DNA of 64,000 bases from an uncultured Lachnospiraceae bacterium (GCA_902788555.1 CADAKQ010000015.1:1-64000), one strand, 5' to 3'. Numbered from the stretch's first letter, positions 44,888-53,715 are shown. Made by a program: numbers and translations. Notes: generated by a model from the sequence alone, not told the origin.

Positions 44888-47128
44888 TTAATATAGCGCT
44901 ACACCGTTACCCTGCATATAGCAGCTTCTTCCTTCCCAGTCAAAGGTCTGAACATTGGTAAGAAGAGTTCCGTTTGCATTGGCATAGCCATAGCCACCTG
45001 CGATACCTTCTGCAGGAGTTCCGTCAGCCCACTCAACAGTATCTGAGAACTGGAACCACTTGCCCATCTCCATAACTCCATATGGGTTGGCATAGTAAAG
45101 ATATGTTCCGGTCTTATCATATGTTATAACGTCTACATACATATAACCGTATACATTAAAGAAACAGAAATCATCAACCGCTTCACCTGCTATGGTTTTC
45201 TTTACATTTGCAAAGTCGCTGAACACCTCATGACCATTTTCATCAAAGTATATTACATGCTCTCCGTCAGGATGATAAGTAAGTCTGTCTTTCATAGCCG
45301 TTCCATCAAGCTGGAAGTAATAGGTATACGTTCCGTCACACTTGAAATCATTTATTACAGGGTTGCCGTTTGCATCCTTACAGGTAACATTTCCCATCTC
45401 ATCTCTTGTAAAGGTGTTGCCTTCATAGGTTGCAAAATCTCCCACCTGCTGAGGCGCCTTTGAATACGGTTTTCCTTCAAAGTTTACATCAAAATCCATA
45501 GATGCCGACATAGTCGATGATGTATTACCTGCTATTCTCGCTGTACAGGTAAGAGTATAAGTTGCATTCTCCGATGGGAACCATCTTATCCATTCACCGT
45601 TGATACACCATCCGCTTATGGCTGTCGTTTCGCCTGTAGTATGGTTATATGCAGTCCACATATATTCGATATCAACCTCTGTCTTCTTAGGCTCGGTTGT
45701 AAGACCGACATAAATAGAATTCGGTTGCTGTTCATCAGGCGGATAATAAAGTGATGCCTCGGTAAGTACAACATTTGTAACCGGTGCCTTATAAAGTATA
45801 TCATCTGCCCATGAGGTTATAGGTCTTCCCGTCCACTCAGTAAACTTATTAAGATATGGGTCAACATAGGTTGCAGCCTGATCTGTATTCATATACTTAA
45901 ATACATTGTAGGATTCCTTCTTCTGTCCCTCATAGGTAATCATACCCATATTGTAAAAGTCATGGTGTACTGAATTGGTATCCTGCCAGGTTGTAAATAT
46001 AACCGAATCAATCATGTCATTTCTTGCAGCAGCATAGTAGGTATAAGCTATCATGGCAGCCTGCTCTGTCTCACCGTATGTCGAATCGTAGCTTTGCTCA
46101 GAAAGCATAACTCTGTGGTTTGTTCCGTAGTTCTTCTTTATAAAGTTTGTAAGTATGTCAATATTCGGAGCACAGATAAACTTTGTCTCCTCGTCCTGTC
46201 TCATATACTGTGCGGAAAGTCTTGTCCATACCTGCTCCTTCATCTGAGGCGGATATGCATGGAAGTCAAGATTCCAATCATCGTATTTTACTTTTTCAGC
46301 AAATTTTACGATAAATTCCTGACTCGGTACGCCTGTACCCTCATTATCGTTGTTCCAGTCATGTGTTGCGGAAACATATGCCTTTGCATAAGGATTTTCA
46401 TCCTTTAAGGCTTCATATATAAGCTCATATGAAGTTACCGCATTGTCAACTAAGGTATCGGTAAGCGGAAGTGAAGCTGTTGTACCCGCACCTGTAAAGT
46501 TATAATTGTGAGCAACATTTACCTCATTACCGAGTCTCCAGTTTTCTACGAAGGTATCCGAATAGCTGAATCTCTCTGCCATATAATGAAGAAGTGCAGC
46601 TATCTCATCACGTACCTCAGGGTTACCTGAATCAAACGCATAGTAAACATGTCCCGGTTCCGGATTGAACATAAGCTTCTGAATCTCAGGATCATCGCTC
46701 CATGAAAATACAAGACAGAATGTCCATGTGATATCAGCCTCTTCACGGTATGATTTTACTCTGTCCATCCAAACCTTCATCATACTTCCTTCAGCTTCGT
46801 TGAAGTAGTATGTCTTGCCCTTGTACTCATATGGTGTATTTCCGTTTTCAAGAACCTGTGTAAGGTCTACATTTAACATCATATGATTGAGGCTTACCTC
46901 ATTCAAATCCTCTGCATAGTCACCGTTTGCAATTTCGGTTCCCTGTATACCCTTTTTATTGTTATAGGTAGGAACCTTAACGTCTGCTTCCGTTGCTTTT
47001 TCGTGCGCAAGCTCTTTAGCCTTTACTACAGCGTGCTTGTTAAACACAAAATTGCTGCTTGATGCAAGAACCGCAAAAACAAGAACAAAAGCAATAAATC
47101 TCCTGAACTGTTTAATCCCTGTTCTCAT
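44888..47128 (-). CDS. Secreted DUF5722-like glycoside hydrolase with C-terminal module B
   Basis: 746 residues: signal peptide 1-36, a TIM-barrel-like domain (about 55-460) with NWRLGNEVNVAHNY (possible acid/base Glu), WNLDFHAYPPQ, and RVMLSEQSYDSTYGE (possible nucleophile Glu), the arrangement of clan GH-A enzymes and of DUF5722 (from memory). An Ig-like domain (about 465-570; IEYMWTAYNHTTG, GEWIRWFPSENATYTLTCTA) resembles the one before module A in the GH9 and transglutaminase proteins. Residues about 590-746 are module B. Likely substrate is a plant or host polysaccharide, or the surface glycan itself. It is 73 bp from the GH9 stop. Confidence 0.8.
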   Translation of the reverse strand: MRTGIKQFRRFIAFVLVFAVLASSSNFVFNKHAVVKAKELAHEKATEADVKVPTYNNKKGIQGTEIANGDYAEDLNEVSLNHMMLNVDLTQVLENGNTPYEYKGKTYYFNEAEGSMMKVWMDRVKSYREEADITWTFCLVFSWSDDPEIQKLMFNPEPGHVYYAFDSGNPEVRDEIAALLHYMAERFSYSDTFVENWRLGNEVNVAHNYNFTGAGTTASLPLTDTLVDNAVTSYELIYEALKDENPYAKAYVSATHDWNNDNEGTGVPSQEFIVKFAEKVKYDDWNLDFHAYPPQMKEQVWTRLSAQYMRQDEETKFICAPNIDILTNFIKKNYGTNHRVMLSEQSYDSTYGETEQAAMIAYTYYAAARNDMIDSVIFTTWQDTNSVHHDFYNMGMITYEGQKKESYNVFKYMNTDQAATYVDPYLNKFTEWTGRPITSWADDILYKAPVTNVVLTEASLYYPPDEQQPNSIYVGLTTEPKKTEVDIEYMWTAYNHTTGETTAISGWCINGEWIRWFPSENATYTLTCTARIAGNTSSTMSASMDFDVNFEGKPYSKAPQQVGDFATYEGNTFTRDEMGNVTCKDANGNPVINDFKCDGTYTYYFQLDGTAMKDRLTYHPDGEHVIYFDENGHEVFSDFANVKKTIAGEAVDDFCFFNVYGYMYVDVITYDKTGTYLYYANPYGVMEMGKWFQFSDTVEWADGTPAEGIAGGYGYANANGTLLTNVQTFDWEGRSCYMQGNGVALY

Positions 47129-47201
47129 CTAAAAACCTCCTTATTTGATTATTTAAATGTTTTATTTTAAATTTGATTATATAATTGTATCATACTTTTT
47201 T

Positions 47202-49313
47202 CTAATATGCATTAACAAATCCATAACATGCCTCATCAAGCATAATTCCGTCCTTATCATATACTCTGAACAAGGTCCAGTAATATCCGTACTGCGGCTG
47301 CCATACAGTCCAAAGAGCATTTCCCGAAGCTACTCCACACTGTCCGGTCGTGTAGGTCCATGCCGGAAGTCCCTGCGCAAGAAGTGTACAGTCAAGTATG
47401 AGCATCTCATATCTGTAGGACTGGTTTGGATTTTCAAAGGATTCAACTCCTATAAGATATCCTCCACCCTCTCCCTCATAAGGCATCTGGCACTTACCTT
47501 TTATGTAAGGATGATGTGTTACGTTTGTGGCTGTTTCAAGAACCGTTCCGTCTCCTCCTGAAGCTCTTACCTTGGCAACCACAACAAAATCTCCGAAAAG
47601 TGTAGGCTTCCATGTTATCCATTGATTGCCCTTTGTCCAATCCTGTATTTTTATCCAGTTTTCTCCATCCTTACAAGCCCACCATGAAAATTCAAGACTT
47701 GAAACATCAGAAAGATTCGTACAGGCCCCCATCGTTATGGTATTTCTGTCCTGCCCGGCAATATAAATACCAAGCAATGAGAAATTAACAGCTTCGCTTT
47801 GTCCCAAGTTACCGCCTGTTGTTCCACCCGAATTACCGCCTGTTGTTCCACCTGAGCTTCCACCTGTGTTATTTCCCGAATTGCCGTCATTATAATAATT
47901 TGCATCTATGCTCTGTGAACCATTACCGCTATATACCGTATAAAGTGCAGCCGCAGCAGCAACAAGTGTTGCATTATAATCTATAGCAACCTCGTTACAC
48001 TGATAATCATCTGCTGTATCCGTATAGGCTCCGCCATTTTTAGGTCCGCCCACAAGTGCACCCGTAAGTACATGTGCCTGTGTCGTGGTTCCCTTAGGTC
48101 CTCCGGTATATCCCGAAGCTGCCCTATGATGCGGATACTTAGCACTCTTTTCATTGTAGCCTACTACATAGCACTGATTGCTTGGATTATTGCCCAGAAG
48201 ATAACTCATCTGTGACTTTGCCCACTCTCTATAGGTTGAAGAACCTGTAGACTTATCATACAAAAGTCCCGTGTACTGCATGGATGTATTGTATCTTGCG
48301 GAGCCCCAGTCATTTACACATACAAATCCGTCCGGATTTTTGTTATTCATATATGTGTTCATGATGTTGGAAAGCTCACTTGATTTTCCGCTGTAATAGT
48401 AAACTGCGGGAGCTACGTTATCCCATCCGTAAGGCCACCATACATTTGTTGCCTTTCCCTCATTGCAGTATCTATTGTATTCATCAAGATATGAGGACTC
48501 TCCCGTGATATTATAAAGCATTATTGCCGCAAGGCAGTAGTCATCCTCCCATCCGGAAGAAGAATAAAAGGCGGATGCGGTTTTGTTTACTGCCTTATTG
48601 TTATTCTTTGCATATTCAAATAACTTCTTTGACATATCAAGATAGGAAGCCCCTCCGAAGTTTTTGTACTGCATGGCAAGTGCCGCAGCGGAAAGGCTTA
48701 CTATATCCGTGGATGGTTCGGATTCATTTGTAAAAAATATCGGTCTGTTATTTCTGTCATTTTTCTGGTCTTCCGGTGCTCCCCAATAGCCGTGGTCAAA
48801 GCCTCCGCCACCCTGTCCAACCTGAACGCAATAGCTTTCCACATTTCCGTTTGCATCAAGGACGGCACATTTTACAAGATAGTCTGCAAAATATGTTGTT
48901 ATGTTTTTTAAATGTCCTGTCTGTCCACAAGCCTCATAGGCAGCTTTGTCCGTATCATAGCTCATGCCAAGCGTAAATGCCGCATAGCTTTCCGGCAGAC
49001 CGAACTTCACGTGGTCGCCTGCATCATGAAAGCCTCCGGTGAGGTCTATATTTAAGGTTACTCCATCCTTTCTTGTATAGGAAATTGTATCATCAGTATG
49101 ACAGTTTCCTCTCCAATCAAGCAGGCTGTTTGTGTCAACACCCGCTCCGCACATATTCGCATCATAAAAGTAAAGTGAATACTGTAAAAGCTTTGCATAA
49201 TTTTCTTCATCTGCTGCCTTGGACTCTATCATAGATATATTTATCCCTCCAATCAGCATTGAAAATGTTATGAACAATGCAAGAATTTTATTGTGTAATT
49301 TTCTTTTTTTCAA
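47202..49313 (-). CDS. Secreted GH9 endoglucanase/cellulase with C-terminal module A
   Basis: 703 residues. The start is TTG (49311-49313) with AAGGAGG 7 nt upstream. Signal peptide 1-34; GH9 domain about 38-475 with catalytic-base DAGDHVKFG (D97/D100), KYPHHRAASGYTGGPKG and DYQCNEVAIDYNATLVAA (acid Glu); a Gly/Thr/Ser linker (GGTTGGNSGGTTGG); an Ig-like domain (FSWWACKDGENWIKIQDW); and module A (KGKCQMPYEGEGGGYLIGV). GH9 enzymes cut beta-1,4-glucan. No dockerin, CBM3 or LPXTG is present, so module A is the only candidate surface anchor. A TATAAT at 49372-49377 on the minus strand may be its -10 box, but no good -35 is seen. Confidence 0.93.
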   Translation of the reverse strand: MKKRKLHNKILALFITFSMLIGGINISMIESKAADEENYAKLLQYSLYFYDANMCGAGVDTNSLLDWRGNCHTDDTISYTRKDGVTLNIDLTGGFHDAGDHVKFGLPESYAAFTLGMSYDTDKAAYEACGQTGHLKNITTYFADYLVKCAVLDANGNVESYCVQVGQGGGGFDHGYWGAPEDQKNDRNNRPIFFTNESEPSTDIVSLSAAALAMQYKNFGGASYLDMSKKLFEYAKNNNKAVNKTASAFYSSSGWEDDYCLAAIMLYNITGESSYLDEYNRYCNEGKATNVWWPYGWDNVAPAVYYYSGKSSELSNIMNTYMNNKNPDGFVCVNDWGSARYNTSMQYTGLLYDKSTGSSTYREWAKSQMSYLLGNNPSNQCYVVGYNEKSAKYPHHRAASGYTGGPKGTTTQAHVLTGALVGGPKNGGAYTDTADDYQCNEVAIDYNATLVAAAAALYTVYSGNGSQSIDANYYNDGNSGNNTGGSSGGTTGGNSGGTTGGNLGQSEAVNFSLLGIYIAGQDRNTITMGACTNLSDVSSLEFSWWACKDGENWIKIQDWTKGNQWITWKPTLFGDFVVVAKVRASGGDGTVLETATNVTHHPYIKGKCQMPYEGEGGGYLIGVESFENPNQSYRYEMLILDCTLLAQGLPAWTYTTGQCGVASGNALWTVWQPQYGYYWTLFRVYDKDGIMLDEACYGFVNAY

Positions 49314-49459
49314 ATTAAAACCTCCTTATAAATTTTGATAATATTTAACCCCCTTTTTTCTTATACCCATTATTATAACATAGTAATGACTTTAATTCTA
49401 TGTGAACATTTATTTTTAATATCTTTTTTGTTGCGCATTTGTTTTTTGTGATTATTTAA

Positions 49460-49488
49460 TTGCATATTTAATCTATTTTAGGTATAAT
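49460..49488 (+). promoter_or_regulatory. Promoter of the UDP-sugar pyrophosphorylase gene
   Basis: TTGCAT (49460-49465), 17-bp spacer, TATAAT (49483-49488), about 52 bp before the ATG. The ribosome site GAGAAAGGG lies close to the start. Confidence 0.65.
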
Positions 49489-49540
49489 AATTGTATAAAT
49501 ATGGCAACATAGTTCATACGAGCGAGAAAGGGTTATTTTT

Positions 49541-50788
49541 ATGAACAATATTTCGACAAATACTCTATCATCCTATGATGAAGCAAGAGAAAAGCTGATT
49601 AAATATAATCAAAAGAAATTAAACGAATATATTGATTCTTTGGAAAATACAGATAAAAAATCAAAGCTTTTAAGCCAACTTAGCAAGATTGACTGGTCAT
49701 TTATGGAGCCTCATAAATCCTACAGTCAGACTGAGGACATATCACCTATGGATATACTTCTTTCGGATTCTGTTGAAAAAAAGAAGGACATGTATGAAGA
49801 AATCGGCATACAAGCTATAAAGGACGGCAAGCTTGCACTTGTTCTTCTTGCAGGCGGTCAGGGAACAAGGCTTGGCTACGACCACCCAAAGGGTATGTTT
49901 AATGTAGGAATAAGCAGAAATTTATACATCTTTGAATGTTTGATTAATAACACAATGAAGGTGGTTAATAAAACCGGTTGTTATATTCCTTTTTATATTA
50001 TGACAAGTTCTATTAACAATGAGGAAACTATAGCCTTCTTCAAGGCAAATAATTATTTTGGATATAATCCTGATTATATCACCTTCTTTGTTCAGGAATC
50101 AAATCCTGTTACTGACTTTGACGGAAATATTCTTCTTGCAGATACGGACGAGCTTTGTATGTCTCCTAATGGTAACGGAGGCTGGTTCTCATCTATGGAA
50201 AGAAACGGTCTTTTAGATGAGCTTCTTAACTCGCCTATAGAATGGATAAATGTATTTTCTGTCGATAATGTTCTGCAGGGAATCGCCGATCCGGTATTTT
50301 TAGGTGCTACCATAGAAAGTAAAAAATCCTGTGGGGCAAAGGTTGTCGCAAAGGCAGCTCCGGATGAAAAGGTAGGTGCTATCTGTACTATGTCAGGAAT
50401 GCCGCATATAATTGAATACTATGAGCTTTCAGACAAAATGATGAATGAAAAAAATCCTGACGGAACCTATGCTTACGGTTACGGCGTTATCCTAAATTAT
50501 CTTTTTCCTGTAAAGAAATTAAAAAAGACTCTTGATACCGATATGCCTCTTCATATCGTAAAAAAGGCTGTTCCTTATATGGATTACAACGGTTCGTTTA
50601 TAACGCCTTCGGAAGTGAACGCATTCAAATACGAGACACTTGCACTTGATTTAATTCATGCCATGGACTCCTGTCTCGCATATGAAATAGAGCGTGAGAA
50701 GGAATTTGCTCCGATAAAGAACAAGGAAGGCATCGACTCCATAGATACCGCAAGAGAGCTTTTGAAAAAAAACAACGTTATTTTATAA
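49541..50788 (+). CDS. UDP-N-acetylglucosamine/UDP-sugar pyrophosphorylase (eukaryote-like UDPGP family)
   Basis: 415 residues. LALVLLAGGQGTRLGYDHPK (about 100-120) is the UTP-binding signature of the eukaryote-like UDPGP/UAP1 family; PFYIMTSSINNEET, FFVQESNPV, MSPNGNGGWFSSME, INVFSVDNVLQGIADPVFLG and YSELSD-like blocks follow in the usual order. It forms a UDP-sugar from UTP and a sugar-1-phosphate, probably GlcNAc-1-P, in the cytoplasm, and could supply the glycosyltransferases. This is unlike the common bacterial GlmU. It stands alone on the plus strand, with its own promoter and terminator. Confidence 0.88.
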   Translation: MNNISTNTLSSYDEAREKLIKYNQKKLNEYIDSLENTDKKSKLLSQLSKIDWSFMEPHKSYSQTEDISPMDILLSDSVEKKKDMYEEIGIQAIKDGKLALVLLAGGQGTRLGYDHPKGMFNVGISRNLYIFECLINNTMKVVNKTGCYIPFYIMTSSINNEETIAFFKANNYFGYNPDYITFFVQESNPVTDFDGNILLADTDELCMSPNGNGGWFSSMERNGLLDELLNSPIEWINVFSVDNVLQGIADPVFLGATIESKKSCGAKVVAKAAPDEKVGAICTMSGMPHIIEYYELSDKMMNEKNPDGTYAYGYGVILNYLFPVKKLKKTLDTDMPLHIVKKAVPYMDYNGSFITPSEVNAFKYETLALDLIHAMDSCLAYEIEREKEFAPIKNKEGIDSIDTARELLKKNNVIL

Positions 50789-50836
50789 TTATATGTGTAA
50801 TGCGGCGTGAGCCCTGTCACATATTATGAAACCTTT

Positions 50837-50870
50837 ACGCTATGAAAAATTTTTCATAGCGTTTTTATTT
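50837..50870 (+). terminator. Terminator of the pyrophosphorylase gene
   Basis: Perfect 13-bp arms ACGCTATGAAAAA / TTTTTCATAGCGT followed by TTTTATTT. A short imperfect hairpin (ATATGTG ... CACATAT, about 50791-50824) precedes it. Confidence 0.85.
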
Positions 50871-50903
50871 CTTAAGGTTCACCTAAGGTTAGAATAATAT
50901 ACT
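50871..50903 (+). promoter_or_regulatory. OmpR-type response-regulator box and -10 for the beta-helix lipoprotein
   Basis: CTTAAGGTT (50871-50879) and CCTAAGGTT (50882-50890) are direct half-sites 11 bp apart, like the PmrA/QseB-type box CTTAAGG-N4-CTTAAGG. TATACT (50898-50903) is a good -10 while no -35 hexamer is present, which is the layout of an activator-dependent promoter. The lipoprotein starts at 50951. Confidence 0.6.
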
Positions 50904-50950
50904 TACCTCAGAACAGGAGATAATTAATAAAATTATAGGAGGTAAGTCTT

Positions 50951-52597
50951 ATGAATAATGATAACAAAAAAAATACTAAACATAATAACAGCTTAGCACT
51001 TTTTCTTGTAGGCAGTCTGATTATGACAAGTCTTTGGGGATGTGCAGCTAAGAAGGATACAAAAGAGGATAGCTTAAACAGTACTGAAGCTTCTATTGAA
51101 GAAATTATGGAAACGGATAATACCGACGAGAAAGCTTCTGACAATGAAAGCAATACTGAGACAAGCAGCTTGTCACTTACAGACAGTAACAGTAAAAGCT
51201 CAAGCGGAAACTATCTTAGCAAGGACAATATAACAATTAACGAAACCTACGAAAATAATGTCGACGGCGAACATGCCATATCAGCTGATGGTGAGGATGC
51301 AAGCTATTCCGATATAGGAGTAGTAAAGACCGGTGACTCAAGCGGTGATGAAGCTGATTTTTACGGTGAAAATGCAGCCGTATTTGCAACAAACGGTGCT
51401 ACTCTTACTTTGTCAGATATTTATGTCGAAACCGATGGTACTCATGCAAACGGTGTTTTCTCATATGGAGAAGGAACAACAGTTAATATTTCCGATTCGG
51501 TTATTGAAACAAGCGGAAACTGCTCAGGCGGTCTTATGACTACAGGTGGTGGTACCATGATAGCAAATAACCTCACCATTAACACCTCTGGTAATTCATC
51601 CGCTGCTATCCGCTCTGACAGAGGAGGCGGTACCGTAAATGTAGACGGCGGATATTATAAGACGACCGGAACAGGCTCACCGGTTATTTATTCAACAGCA
51701 GATATAACTGTTTCAAATGCCTATCTTGAATCAACCGCATCTCAGGGTGTTGTGGTTGAAGGTAAGAACTCCGTAACATTAAAAAATTGTGATCTCGTTG
51801 CAGATAACAACACTAAAAACAGCGATAAATCCGACACCTACCAGGCGGTTATGATTTATCAGTCAATGTCCGGCGATGCTGCAAGCGGAACCTCATCATT
51901 TTCTATGAACAGCGGTTCACTTACCAATGCAAACGGCGATATATTTTTCATAAATAACACTGCGTGTACTATAAATCTTGAAGATGTAACTATAACAAAT
52001 AATGATTCTGACGGTATATTCCTAAGAGCCGAAGCAGCCGGCTGGGGTAACAGCGGTTCAAATGGTGGCAAGGTAACGCTTACCGCAGCTAATCAGGATA
52101 TAGACGGAGATATGATTGTAGATGAAGTATCTGCATTAAATCTCTATCTGACTGACGGAAGCTCATTTGTCGGTGCCATTAATTCTGATGGTACAGCAGG
52201 AGAAGTATATGTGGAGTTAGATGAAAATTCAACATGGACACTCACAGGAGATTCTTATATAACCTCTCTTACCTGCAATGCAGGAAGCATAAATTTAAAC
52301 GGTCATATCTTATATGTAAACGGTGAGGTATATACGGAAGGTACAGACTCCACGGGTGAGACAATCGATATAACATCAGGAAGCAATTCTTCGGAATACG
52401 GCATGCCTACCGATGGTAACGGAAGCGATTCCGGTGATGCACCATCCGGAATACCGGGCGATGGCAAATCTGACCACAACGATTCCGGTTCAAGCGGAAA
52501 CACGCCTCCCGAAAAACCTTCAAGTGACGGAAACGGAGGTCCCGGTGAGCCTCCTTTTGACGGCAATGGTACCCCTCCCGAAAAACCGGACAGATAA
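50951..52597 (+). CDS. Lipoprotein with right-handed beta-helix
   Basis: 548 residues with AGGAGG 7-8 nt before ATG. The signal ends in a lipobox-like SLWGC (C31), with Trp at an unusual position. An Asp/Ser-rich spacer (about 35-90) leads to a repetitive beta-solenoid (about 90-470): units such as GATLTLSDIYVETDGTHANG, GTTVNISDSVIETSGNCSGG and GTMIANNLTINTSGNSSAA recur about every 22 residues. The C-terminus is Gly/Pro/Asp-rich (PPEKPSSDGNGG, TPPEKP). Such proteins bind or cleave carbohydrate, or are adhesins; no catalytic residues can be named. Its promoter carries an OmpR-type box, so it is probably induced by a two-component system sensing the envelope. Confidence 0.85.
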   Translation: MNNDNKKNTKHNNSLALFLVGSLIMTSLWGCAAKKDTKEDSLNSTEASIEEIMETDNTDEKASDNESNTETSSLSLTDSNSKSSSGNYLSKDNITINETYENNVDGEHAISADGEDASYSDIGVVKTGDSSGDEADFYGENAAVFATNGATLTLSDIYVETDGTHANGVFSYGEGTTVNISDSVIETSGNCSGGLMTTGGGTMIANNLTINTSGNSSAAIRSDRGGGTVNVDGGYYKTTGTGSPVIYSTADITVSNAYLESTASQGVVVEGKNSVTLKNCDLVADNNTKNSDKSDTYQAVMIYQSMSGDAASGTSSFSMNSGSLTNANGDIFFINNTACTINLEDVTITNNDSDGIFLRAEAAGWGNSGSNGGKVTLTAANQDIDGDMIVDEVSALNLYLTDGSSFVGAINSDGTAGEVYVELDENSTWTLTGDSYITSLTCNAGSINLNGHILYVNGEVYTEGTDSTGETIDITSGSNSSEYGMPTDGNGSDSGDAPSGIPGDGKSDHNDSGSSGNTPPEKPSSDGNGGPGEPPFDGNGTPPEKPDR

Positions 52598-52608
52598 AAG
52601 CACATAAA

Positions 52609-52700
52609 ACAACTCCTTAAAAAAGCTAAGACAGGTACTTAGCATAGCGTTAAGTGATAACGTGCTATGCGAGCACCTGTCTTAGTTTTTAAGGAGTTGT
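52609..52700. terminator. 92-bp long inverted repeat between convergent genes
   Basis: Outer arms ACAACTCCTTAAAAA / TTTTTAAGGAGTTGT are perfect; inner arms GCTAAGACAGGT / ACCTGTCTTAG and GCATAGC / GCTATGC continue, with a loop near GTTAAGTGATAAC. It can end transcription from both sides (lipoprotein and NifX-like gene) but is far longer than an ordinary terminator. Confidence 0.75.
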
Positions 52701-52705
52701 ATCTT

Positions 52706-53041
52706 TTACAGTTCCGTAAGTCGCCCCTCTGCATATGCTTTTACGGCGGCCTTAGCACCCCCGTCGAAGGCATATATTTTGAAGCCCGCTTTTTTTAATT
52801 CAACCATGGATTTAGAAGTATAATTTTTGCATATTAATACATCTATGGCGCATAGATTGAATTTATCTATCGCATCCTTCAGATTCTTCGGATAAAGAGA
52901 AAGAATCTGTGTGCGCACTATCTTATCACCATCAACTGCATATATCCAAAATGCTTCGCCCTGTTCAAAGTTCTGAATCTCACTGCCGGTATAAGCCACA
53001 GCAACTATTTCACTGGCATATATCTTTTTTATTCTGCTCAT
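52706..53041 (-). CDS. NifX/NafY-like protein (dinitrogenase iron-molybdenum cofactor family)
   Basis: 111 residues. AVAYTGSEIQNFEQGEAFWI, then LKDAIDKFNLCAIDVLICKN and FDGGAKAAVKAYAEGRL, match the small NifX/NifB-C-terminal fold (PF02579), which binds iron-sulphur or cofactor intermediates. Stand-alone members occur in many anaerobes without nitrogenase. It is the last of three small genes after feoB on the same strand; the context suggests iron or metal handling. There is no nif gene in the window. 60 bp separate it from the heavy-metal-associated protein. Confidence 0.8.
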   Translation of the reverse strand: MSRIKKIYASEIVAVAYTGSEIQNFEQGEAFWIYAVDGDKIVRTQILSLYPKNLKDAIDKFNLCAIDVLICKNYTSKSMVELKKAGFKIYAFDGGAKAAVKAYAEGRLTEL

Positions 53042-53101
53042 GATATACCTCCGAATAAATCATTTCAATTATTTTAAAATAGACCGTACACATTGAGGCA
53101 T

Positions 53102-53350
53102 CTACTTCTTAAATAATCCTTTTTTCACATACTCTTCACTTTTAGCCTCCAAGCAGTGATATCCCATCTCCGAGAGCCCGGTCTCTAATTCTTCCTTCGT
53201 TATAGGCTTATCACTAATTATAACCGTCTCATTTTTTTTATGAGACGAGGCAACCTTCTTCACATCAAATTTTTTTCTTATCATTTCATTTATATGGGTC
53301 TCGCACATATTGCACATCATCCCATCGACCTTAGCAATCGTCTGATACAT
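53102..53350 (-). CDS. Heavy-metal-associated (HMA) domain protein
   Basis: 82 residues. VDGMMCNMCETHINEMI is the MxCxxC metal-binding loop of copper-chaperone-type HMA domains, followed by a beta-alpha-beta layout (NETVIISDKPITKEELETGL). The protein is small, cytoplasmic and likely carries copper, zinc or iron. It is encoded 13 bp downstream of the Cys-rich membrane protein and is part of the group behind feoB. Metal identity is not visible. Confidence 0.83.
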   Translation of the reverse strand: MYQTIAKVDGMMCNMCETHINEMIRKKFDVKKVASSHKKNETVIISDKPITKEELETGLSEMGYHCLEAKSEEYVKKGLFKK

Positions 53351-53363
53351 AATAATCCTCCCG

Positions 53364-53552
53364 CTACTCTTTTCTTCTCTTTACGGTGACTAAAATTTCG
53401 CCGTCGCCGCCACAATCTCCACATGAGCCATTGCATGAATCCTTACTCGAACACAAGCTGCAGCTTCCACCGGATTTATGTGATTTTACTATATCTTTAA
53501 TGCAGAAAAAAACTATTAACAAGACTACAGCAAGCACAACTATCGTACCCAT
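53364..53552 (-). CDS. FeoB-associated Cys-rich membrane protein
   Basis: 62 residues: one N-terminal helix (IVVLAVVLLIVFFCIKDIV) and a Cys-rich soluble tail (GGSCSLCSSKDSCNGSCGDC) with six cysteines. This is the usual form of the FeoB-associated Cys-rich protein (FeoC-like replacement in Clostridia), thought to help ferrous-iron transport by FeoB. A terminator after feoB lies upstream, so it may be read at a lower level or from its own promoter. Confidence 0.85.
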   Translation of the reverse strand: MGTIVVLAVVLLIVFFCIKDIVKSHKSGGSCSLCSSKDSCNGSCGDCGGDGEILVTVKRRKE

Positions 53553-53627
53553 AAGCCACCTCCAAAATAAACCAATATAATTACTATAATATATTTTACC
53601 TCAATTTCAAATATTTATTTATAGAAA

Positions 53628-53658
53628 ACCCCGGACCTATCTTATGATAAGTCCGGAG
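53628..53658 (-). terminator. Terminator after feoB
   Basis: Minus-strand hairpin CCGGACTTATC / GATAGGTCCGG with an AT-AA loop, then GGTTTTCTATAAAT. It lies 58 bp after the feoB stop. Confidence 0.75.
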
Positions 53659-53715
53659 TCCTCGTGAGTATAAAATGTAATAATATAAAAAGGGTTACTT
53701 ATTACTAATTTTATC

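Noticed and set aside
52706-53041. Sign of nitrogen fixation (NifX-like protein)
   Set aside because: No nifHDK, nifB or nifEN genes in the window, and stand-alone NifX-like proteins are common in anaerobes without nitrogenase.
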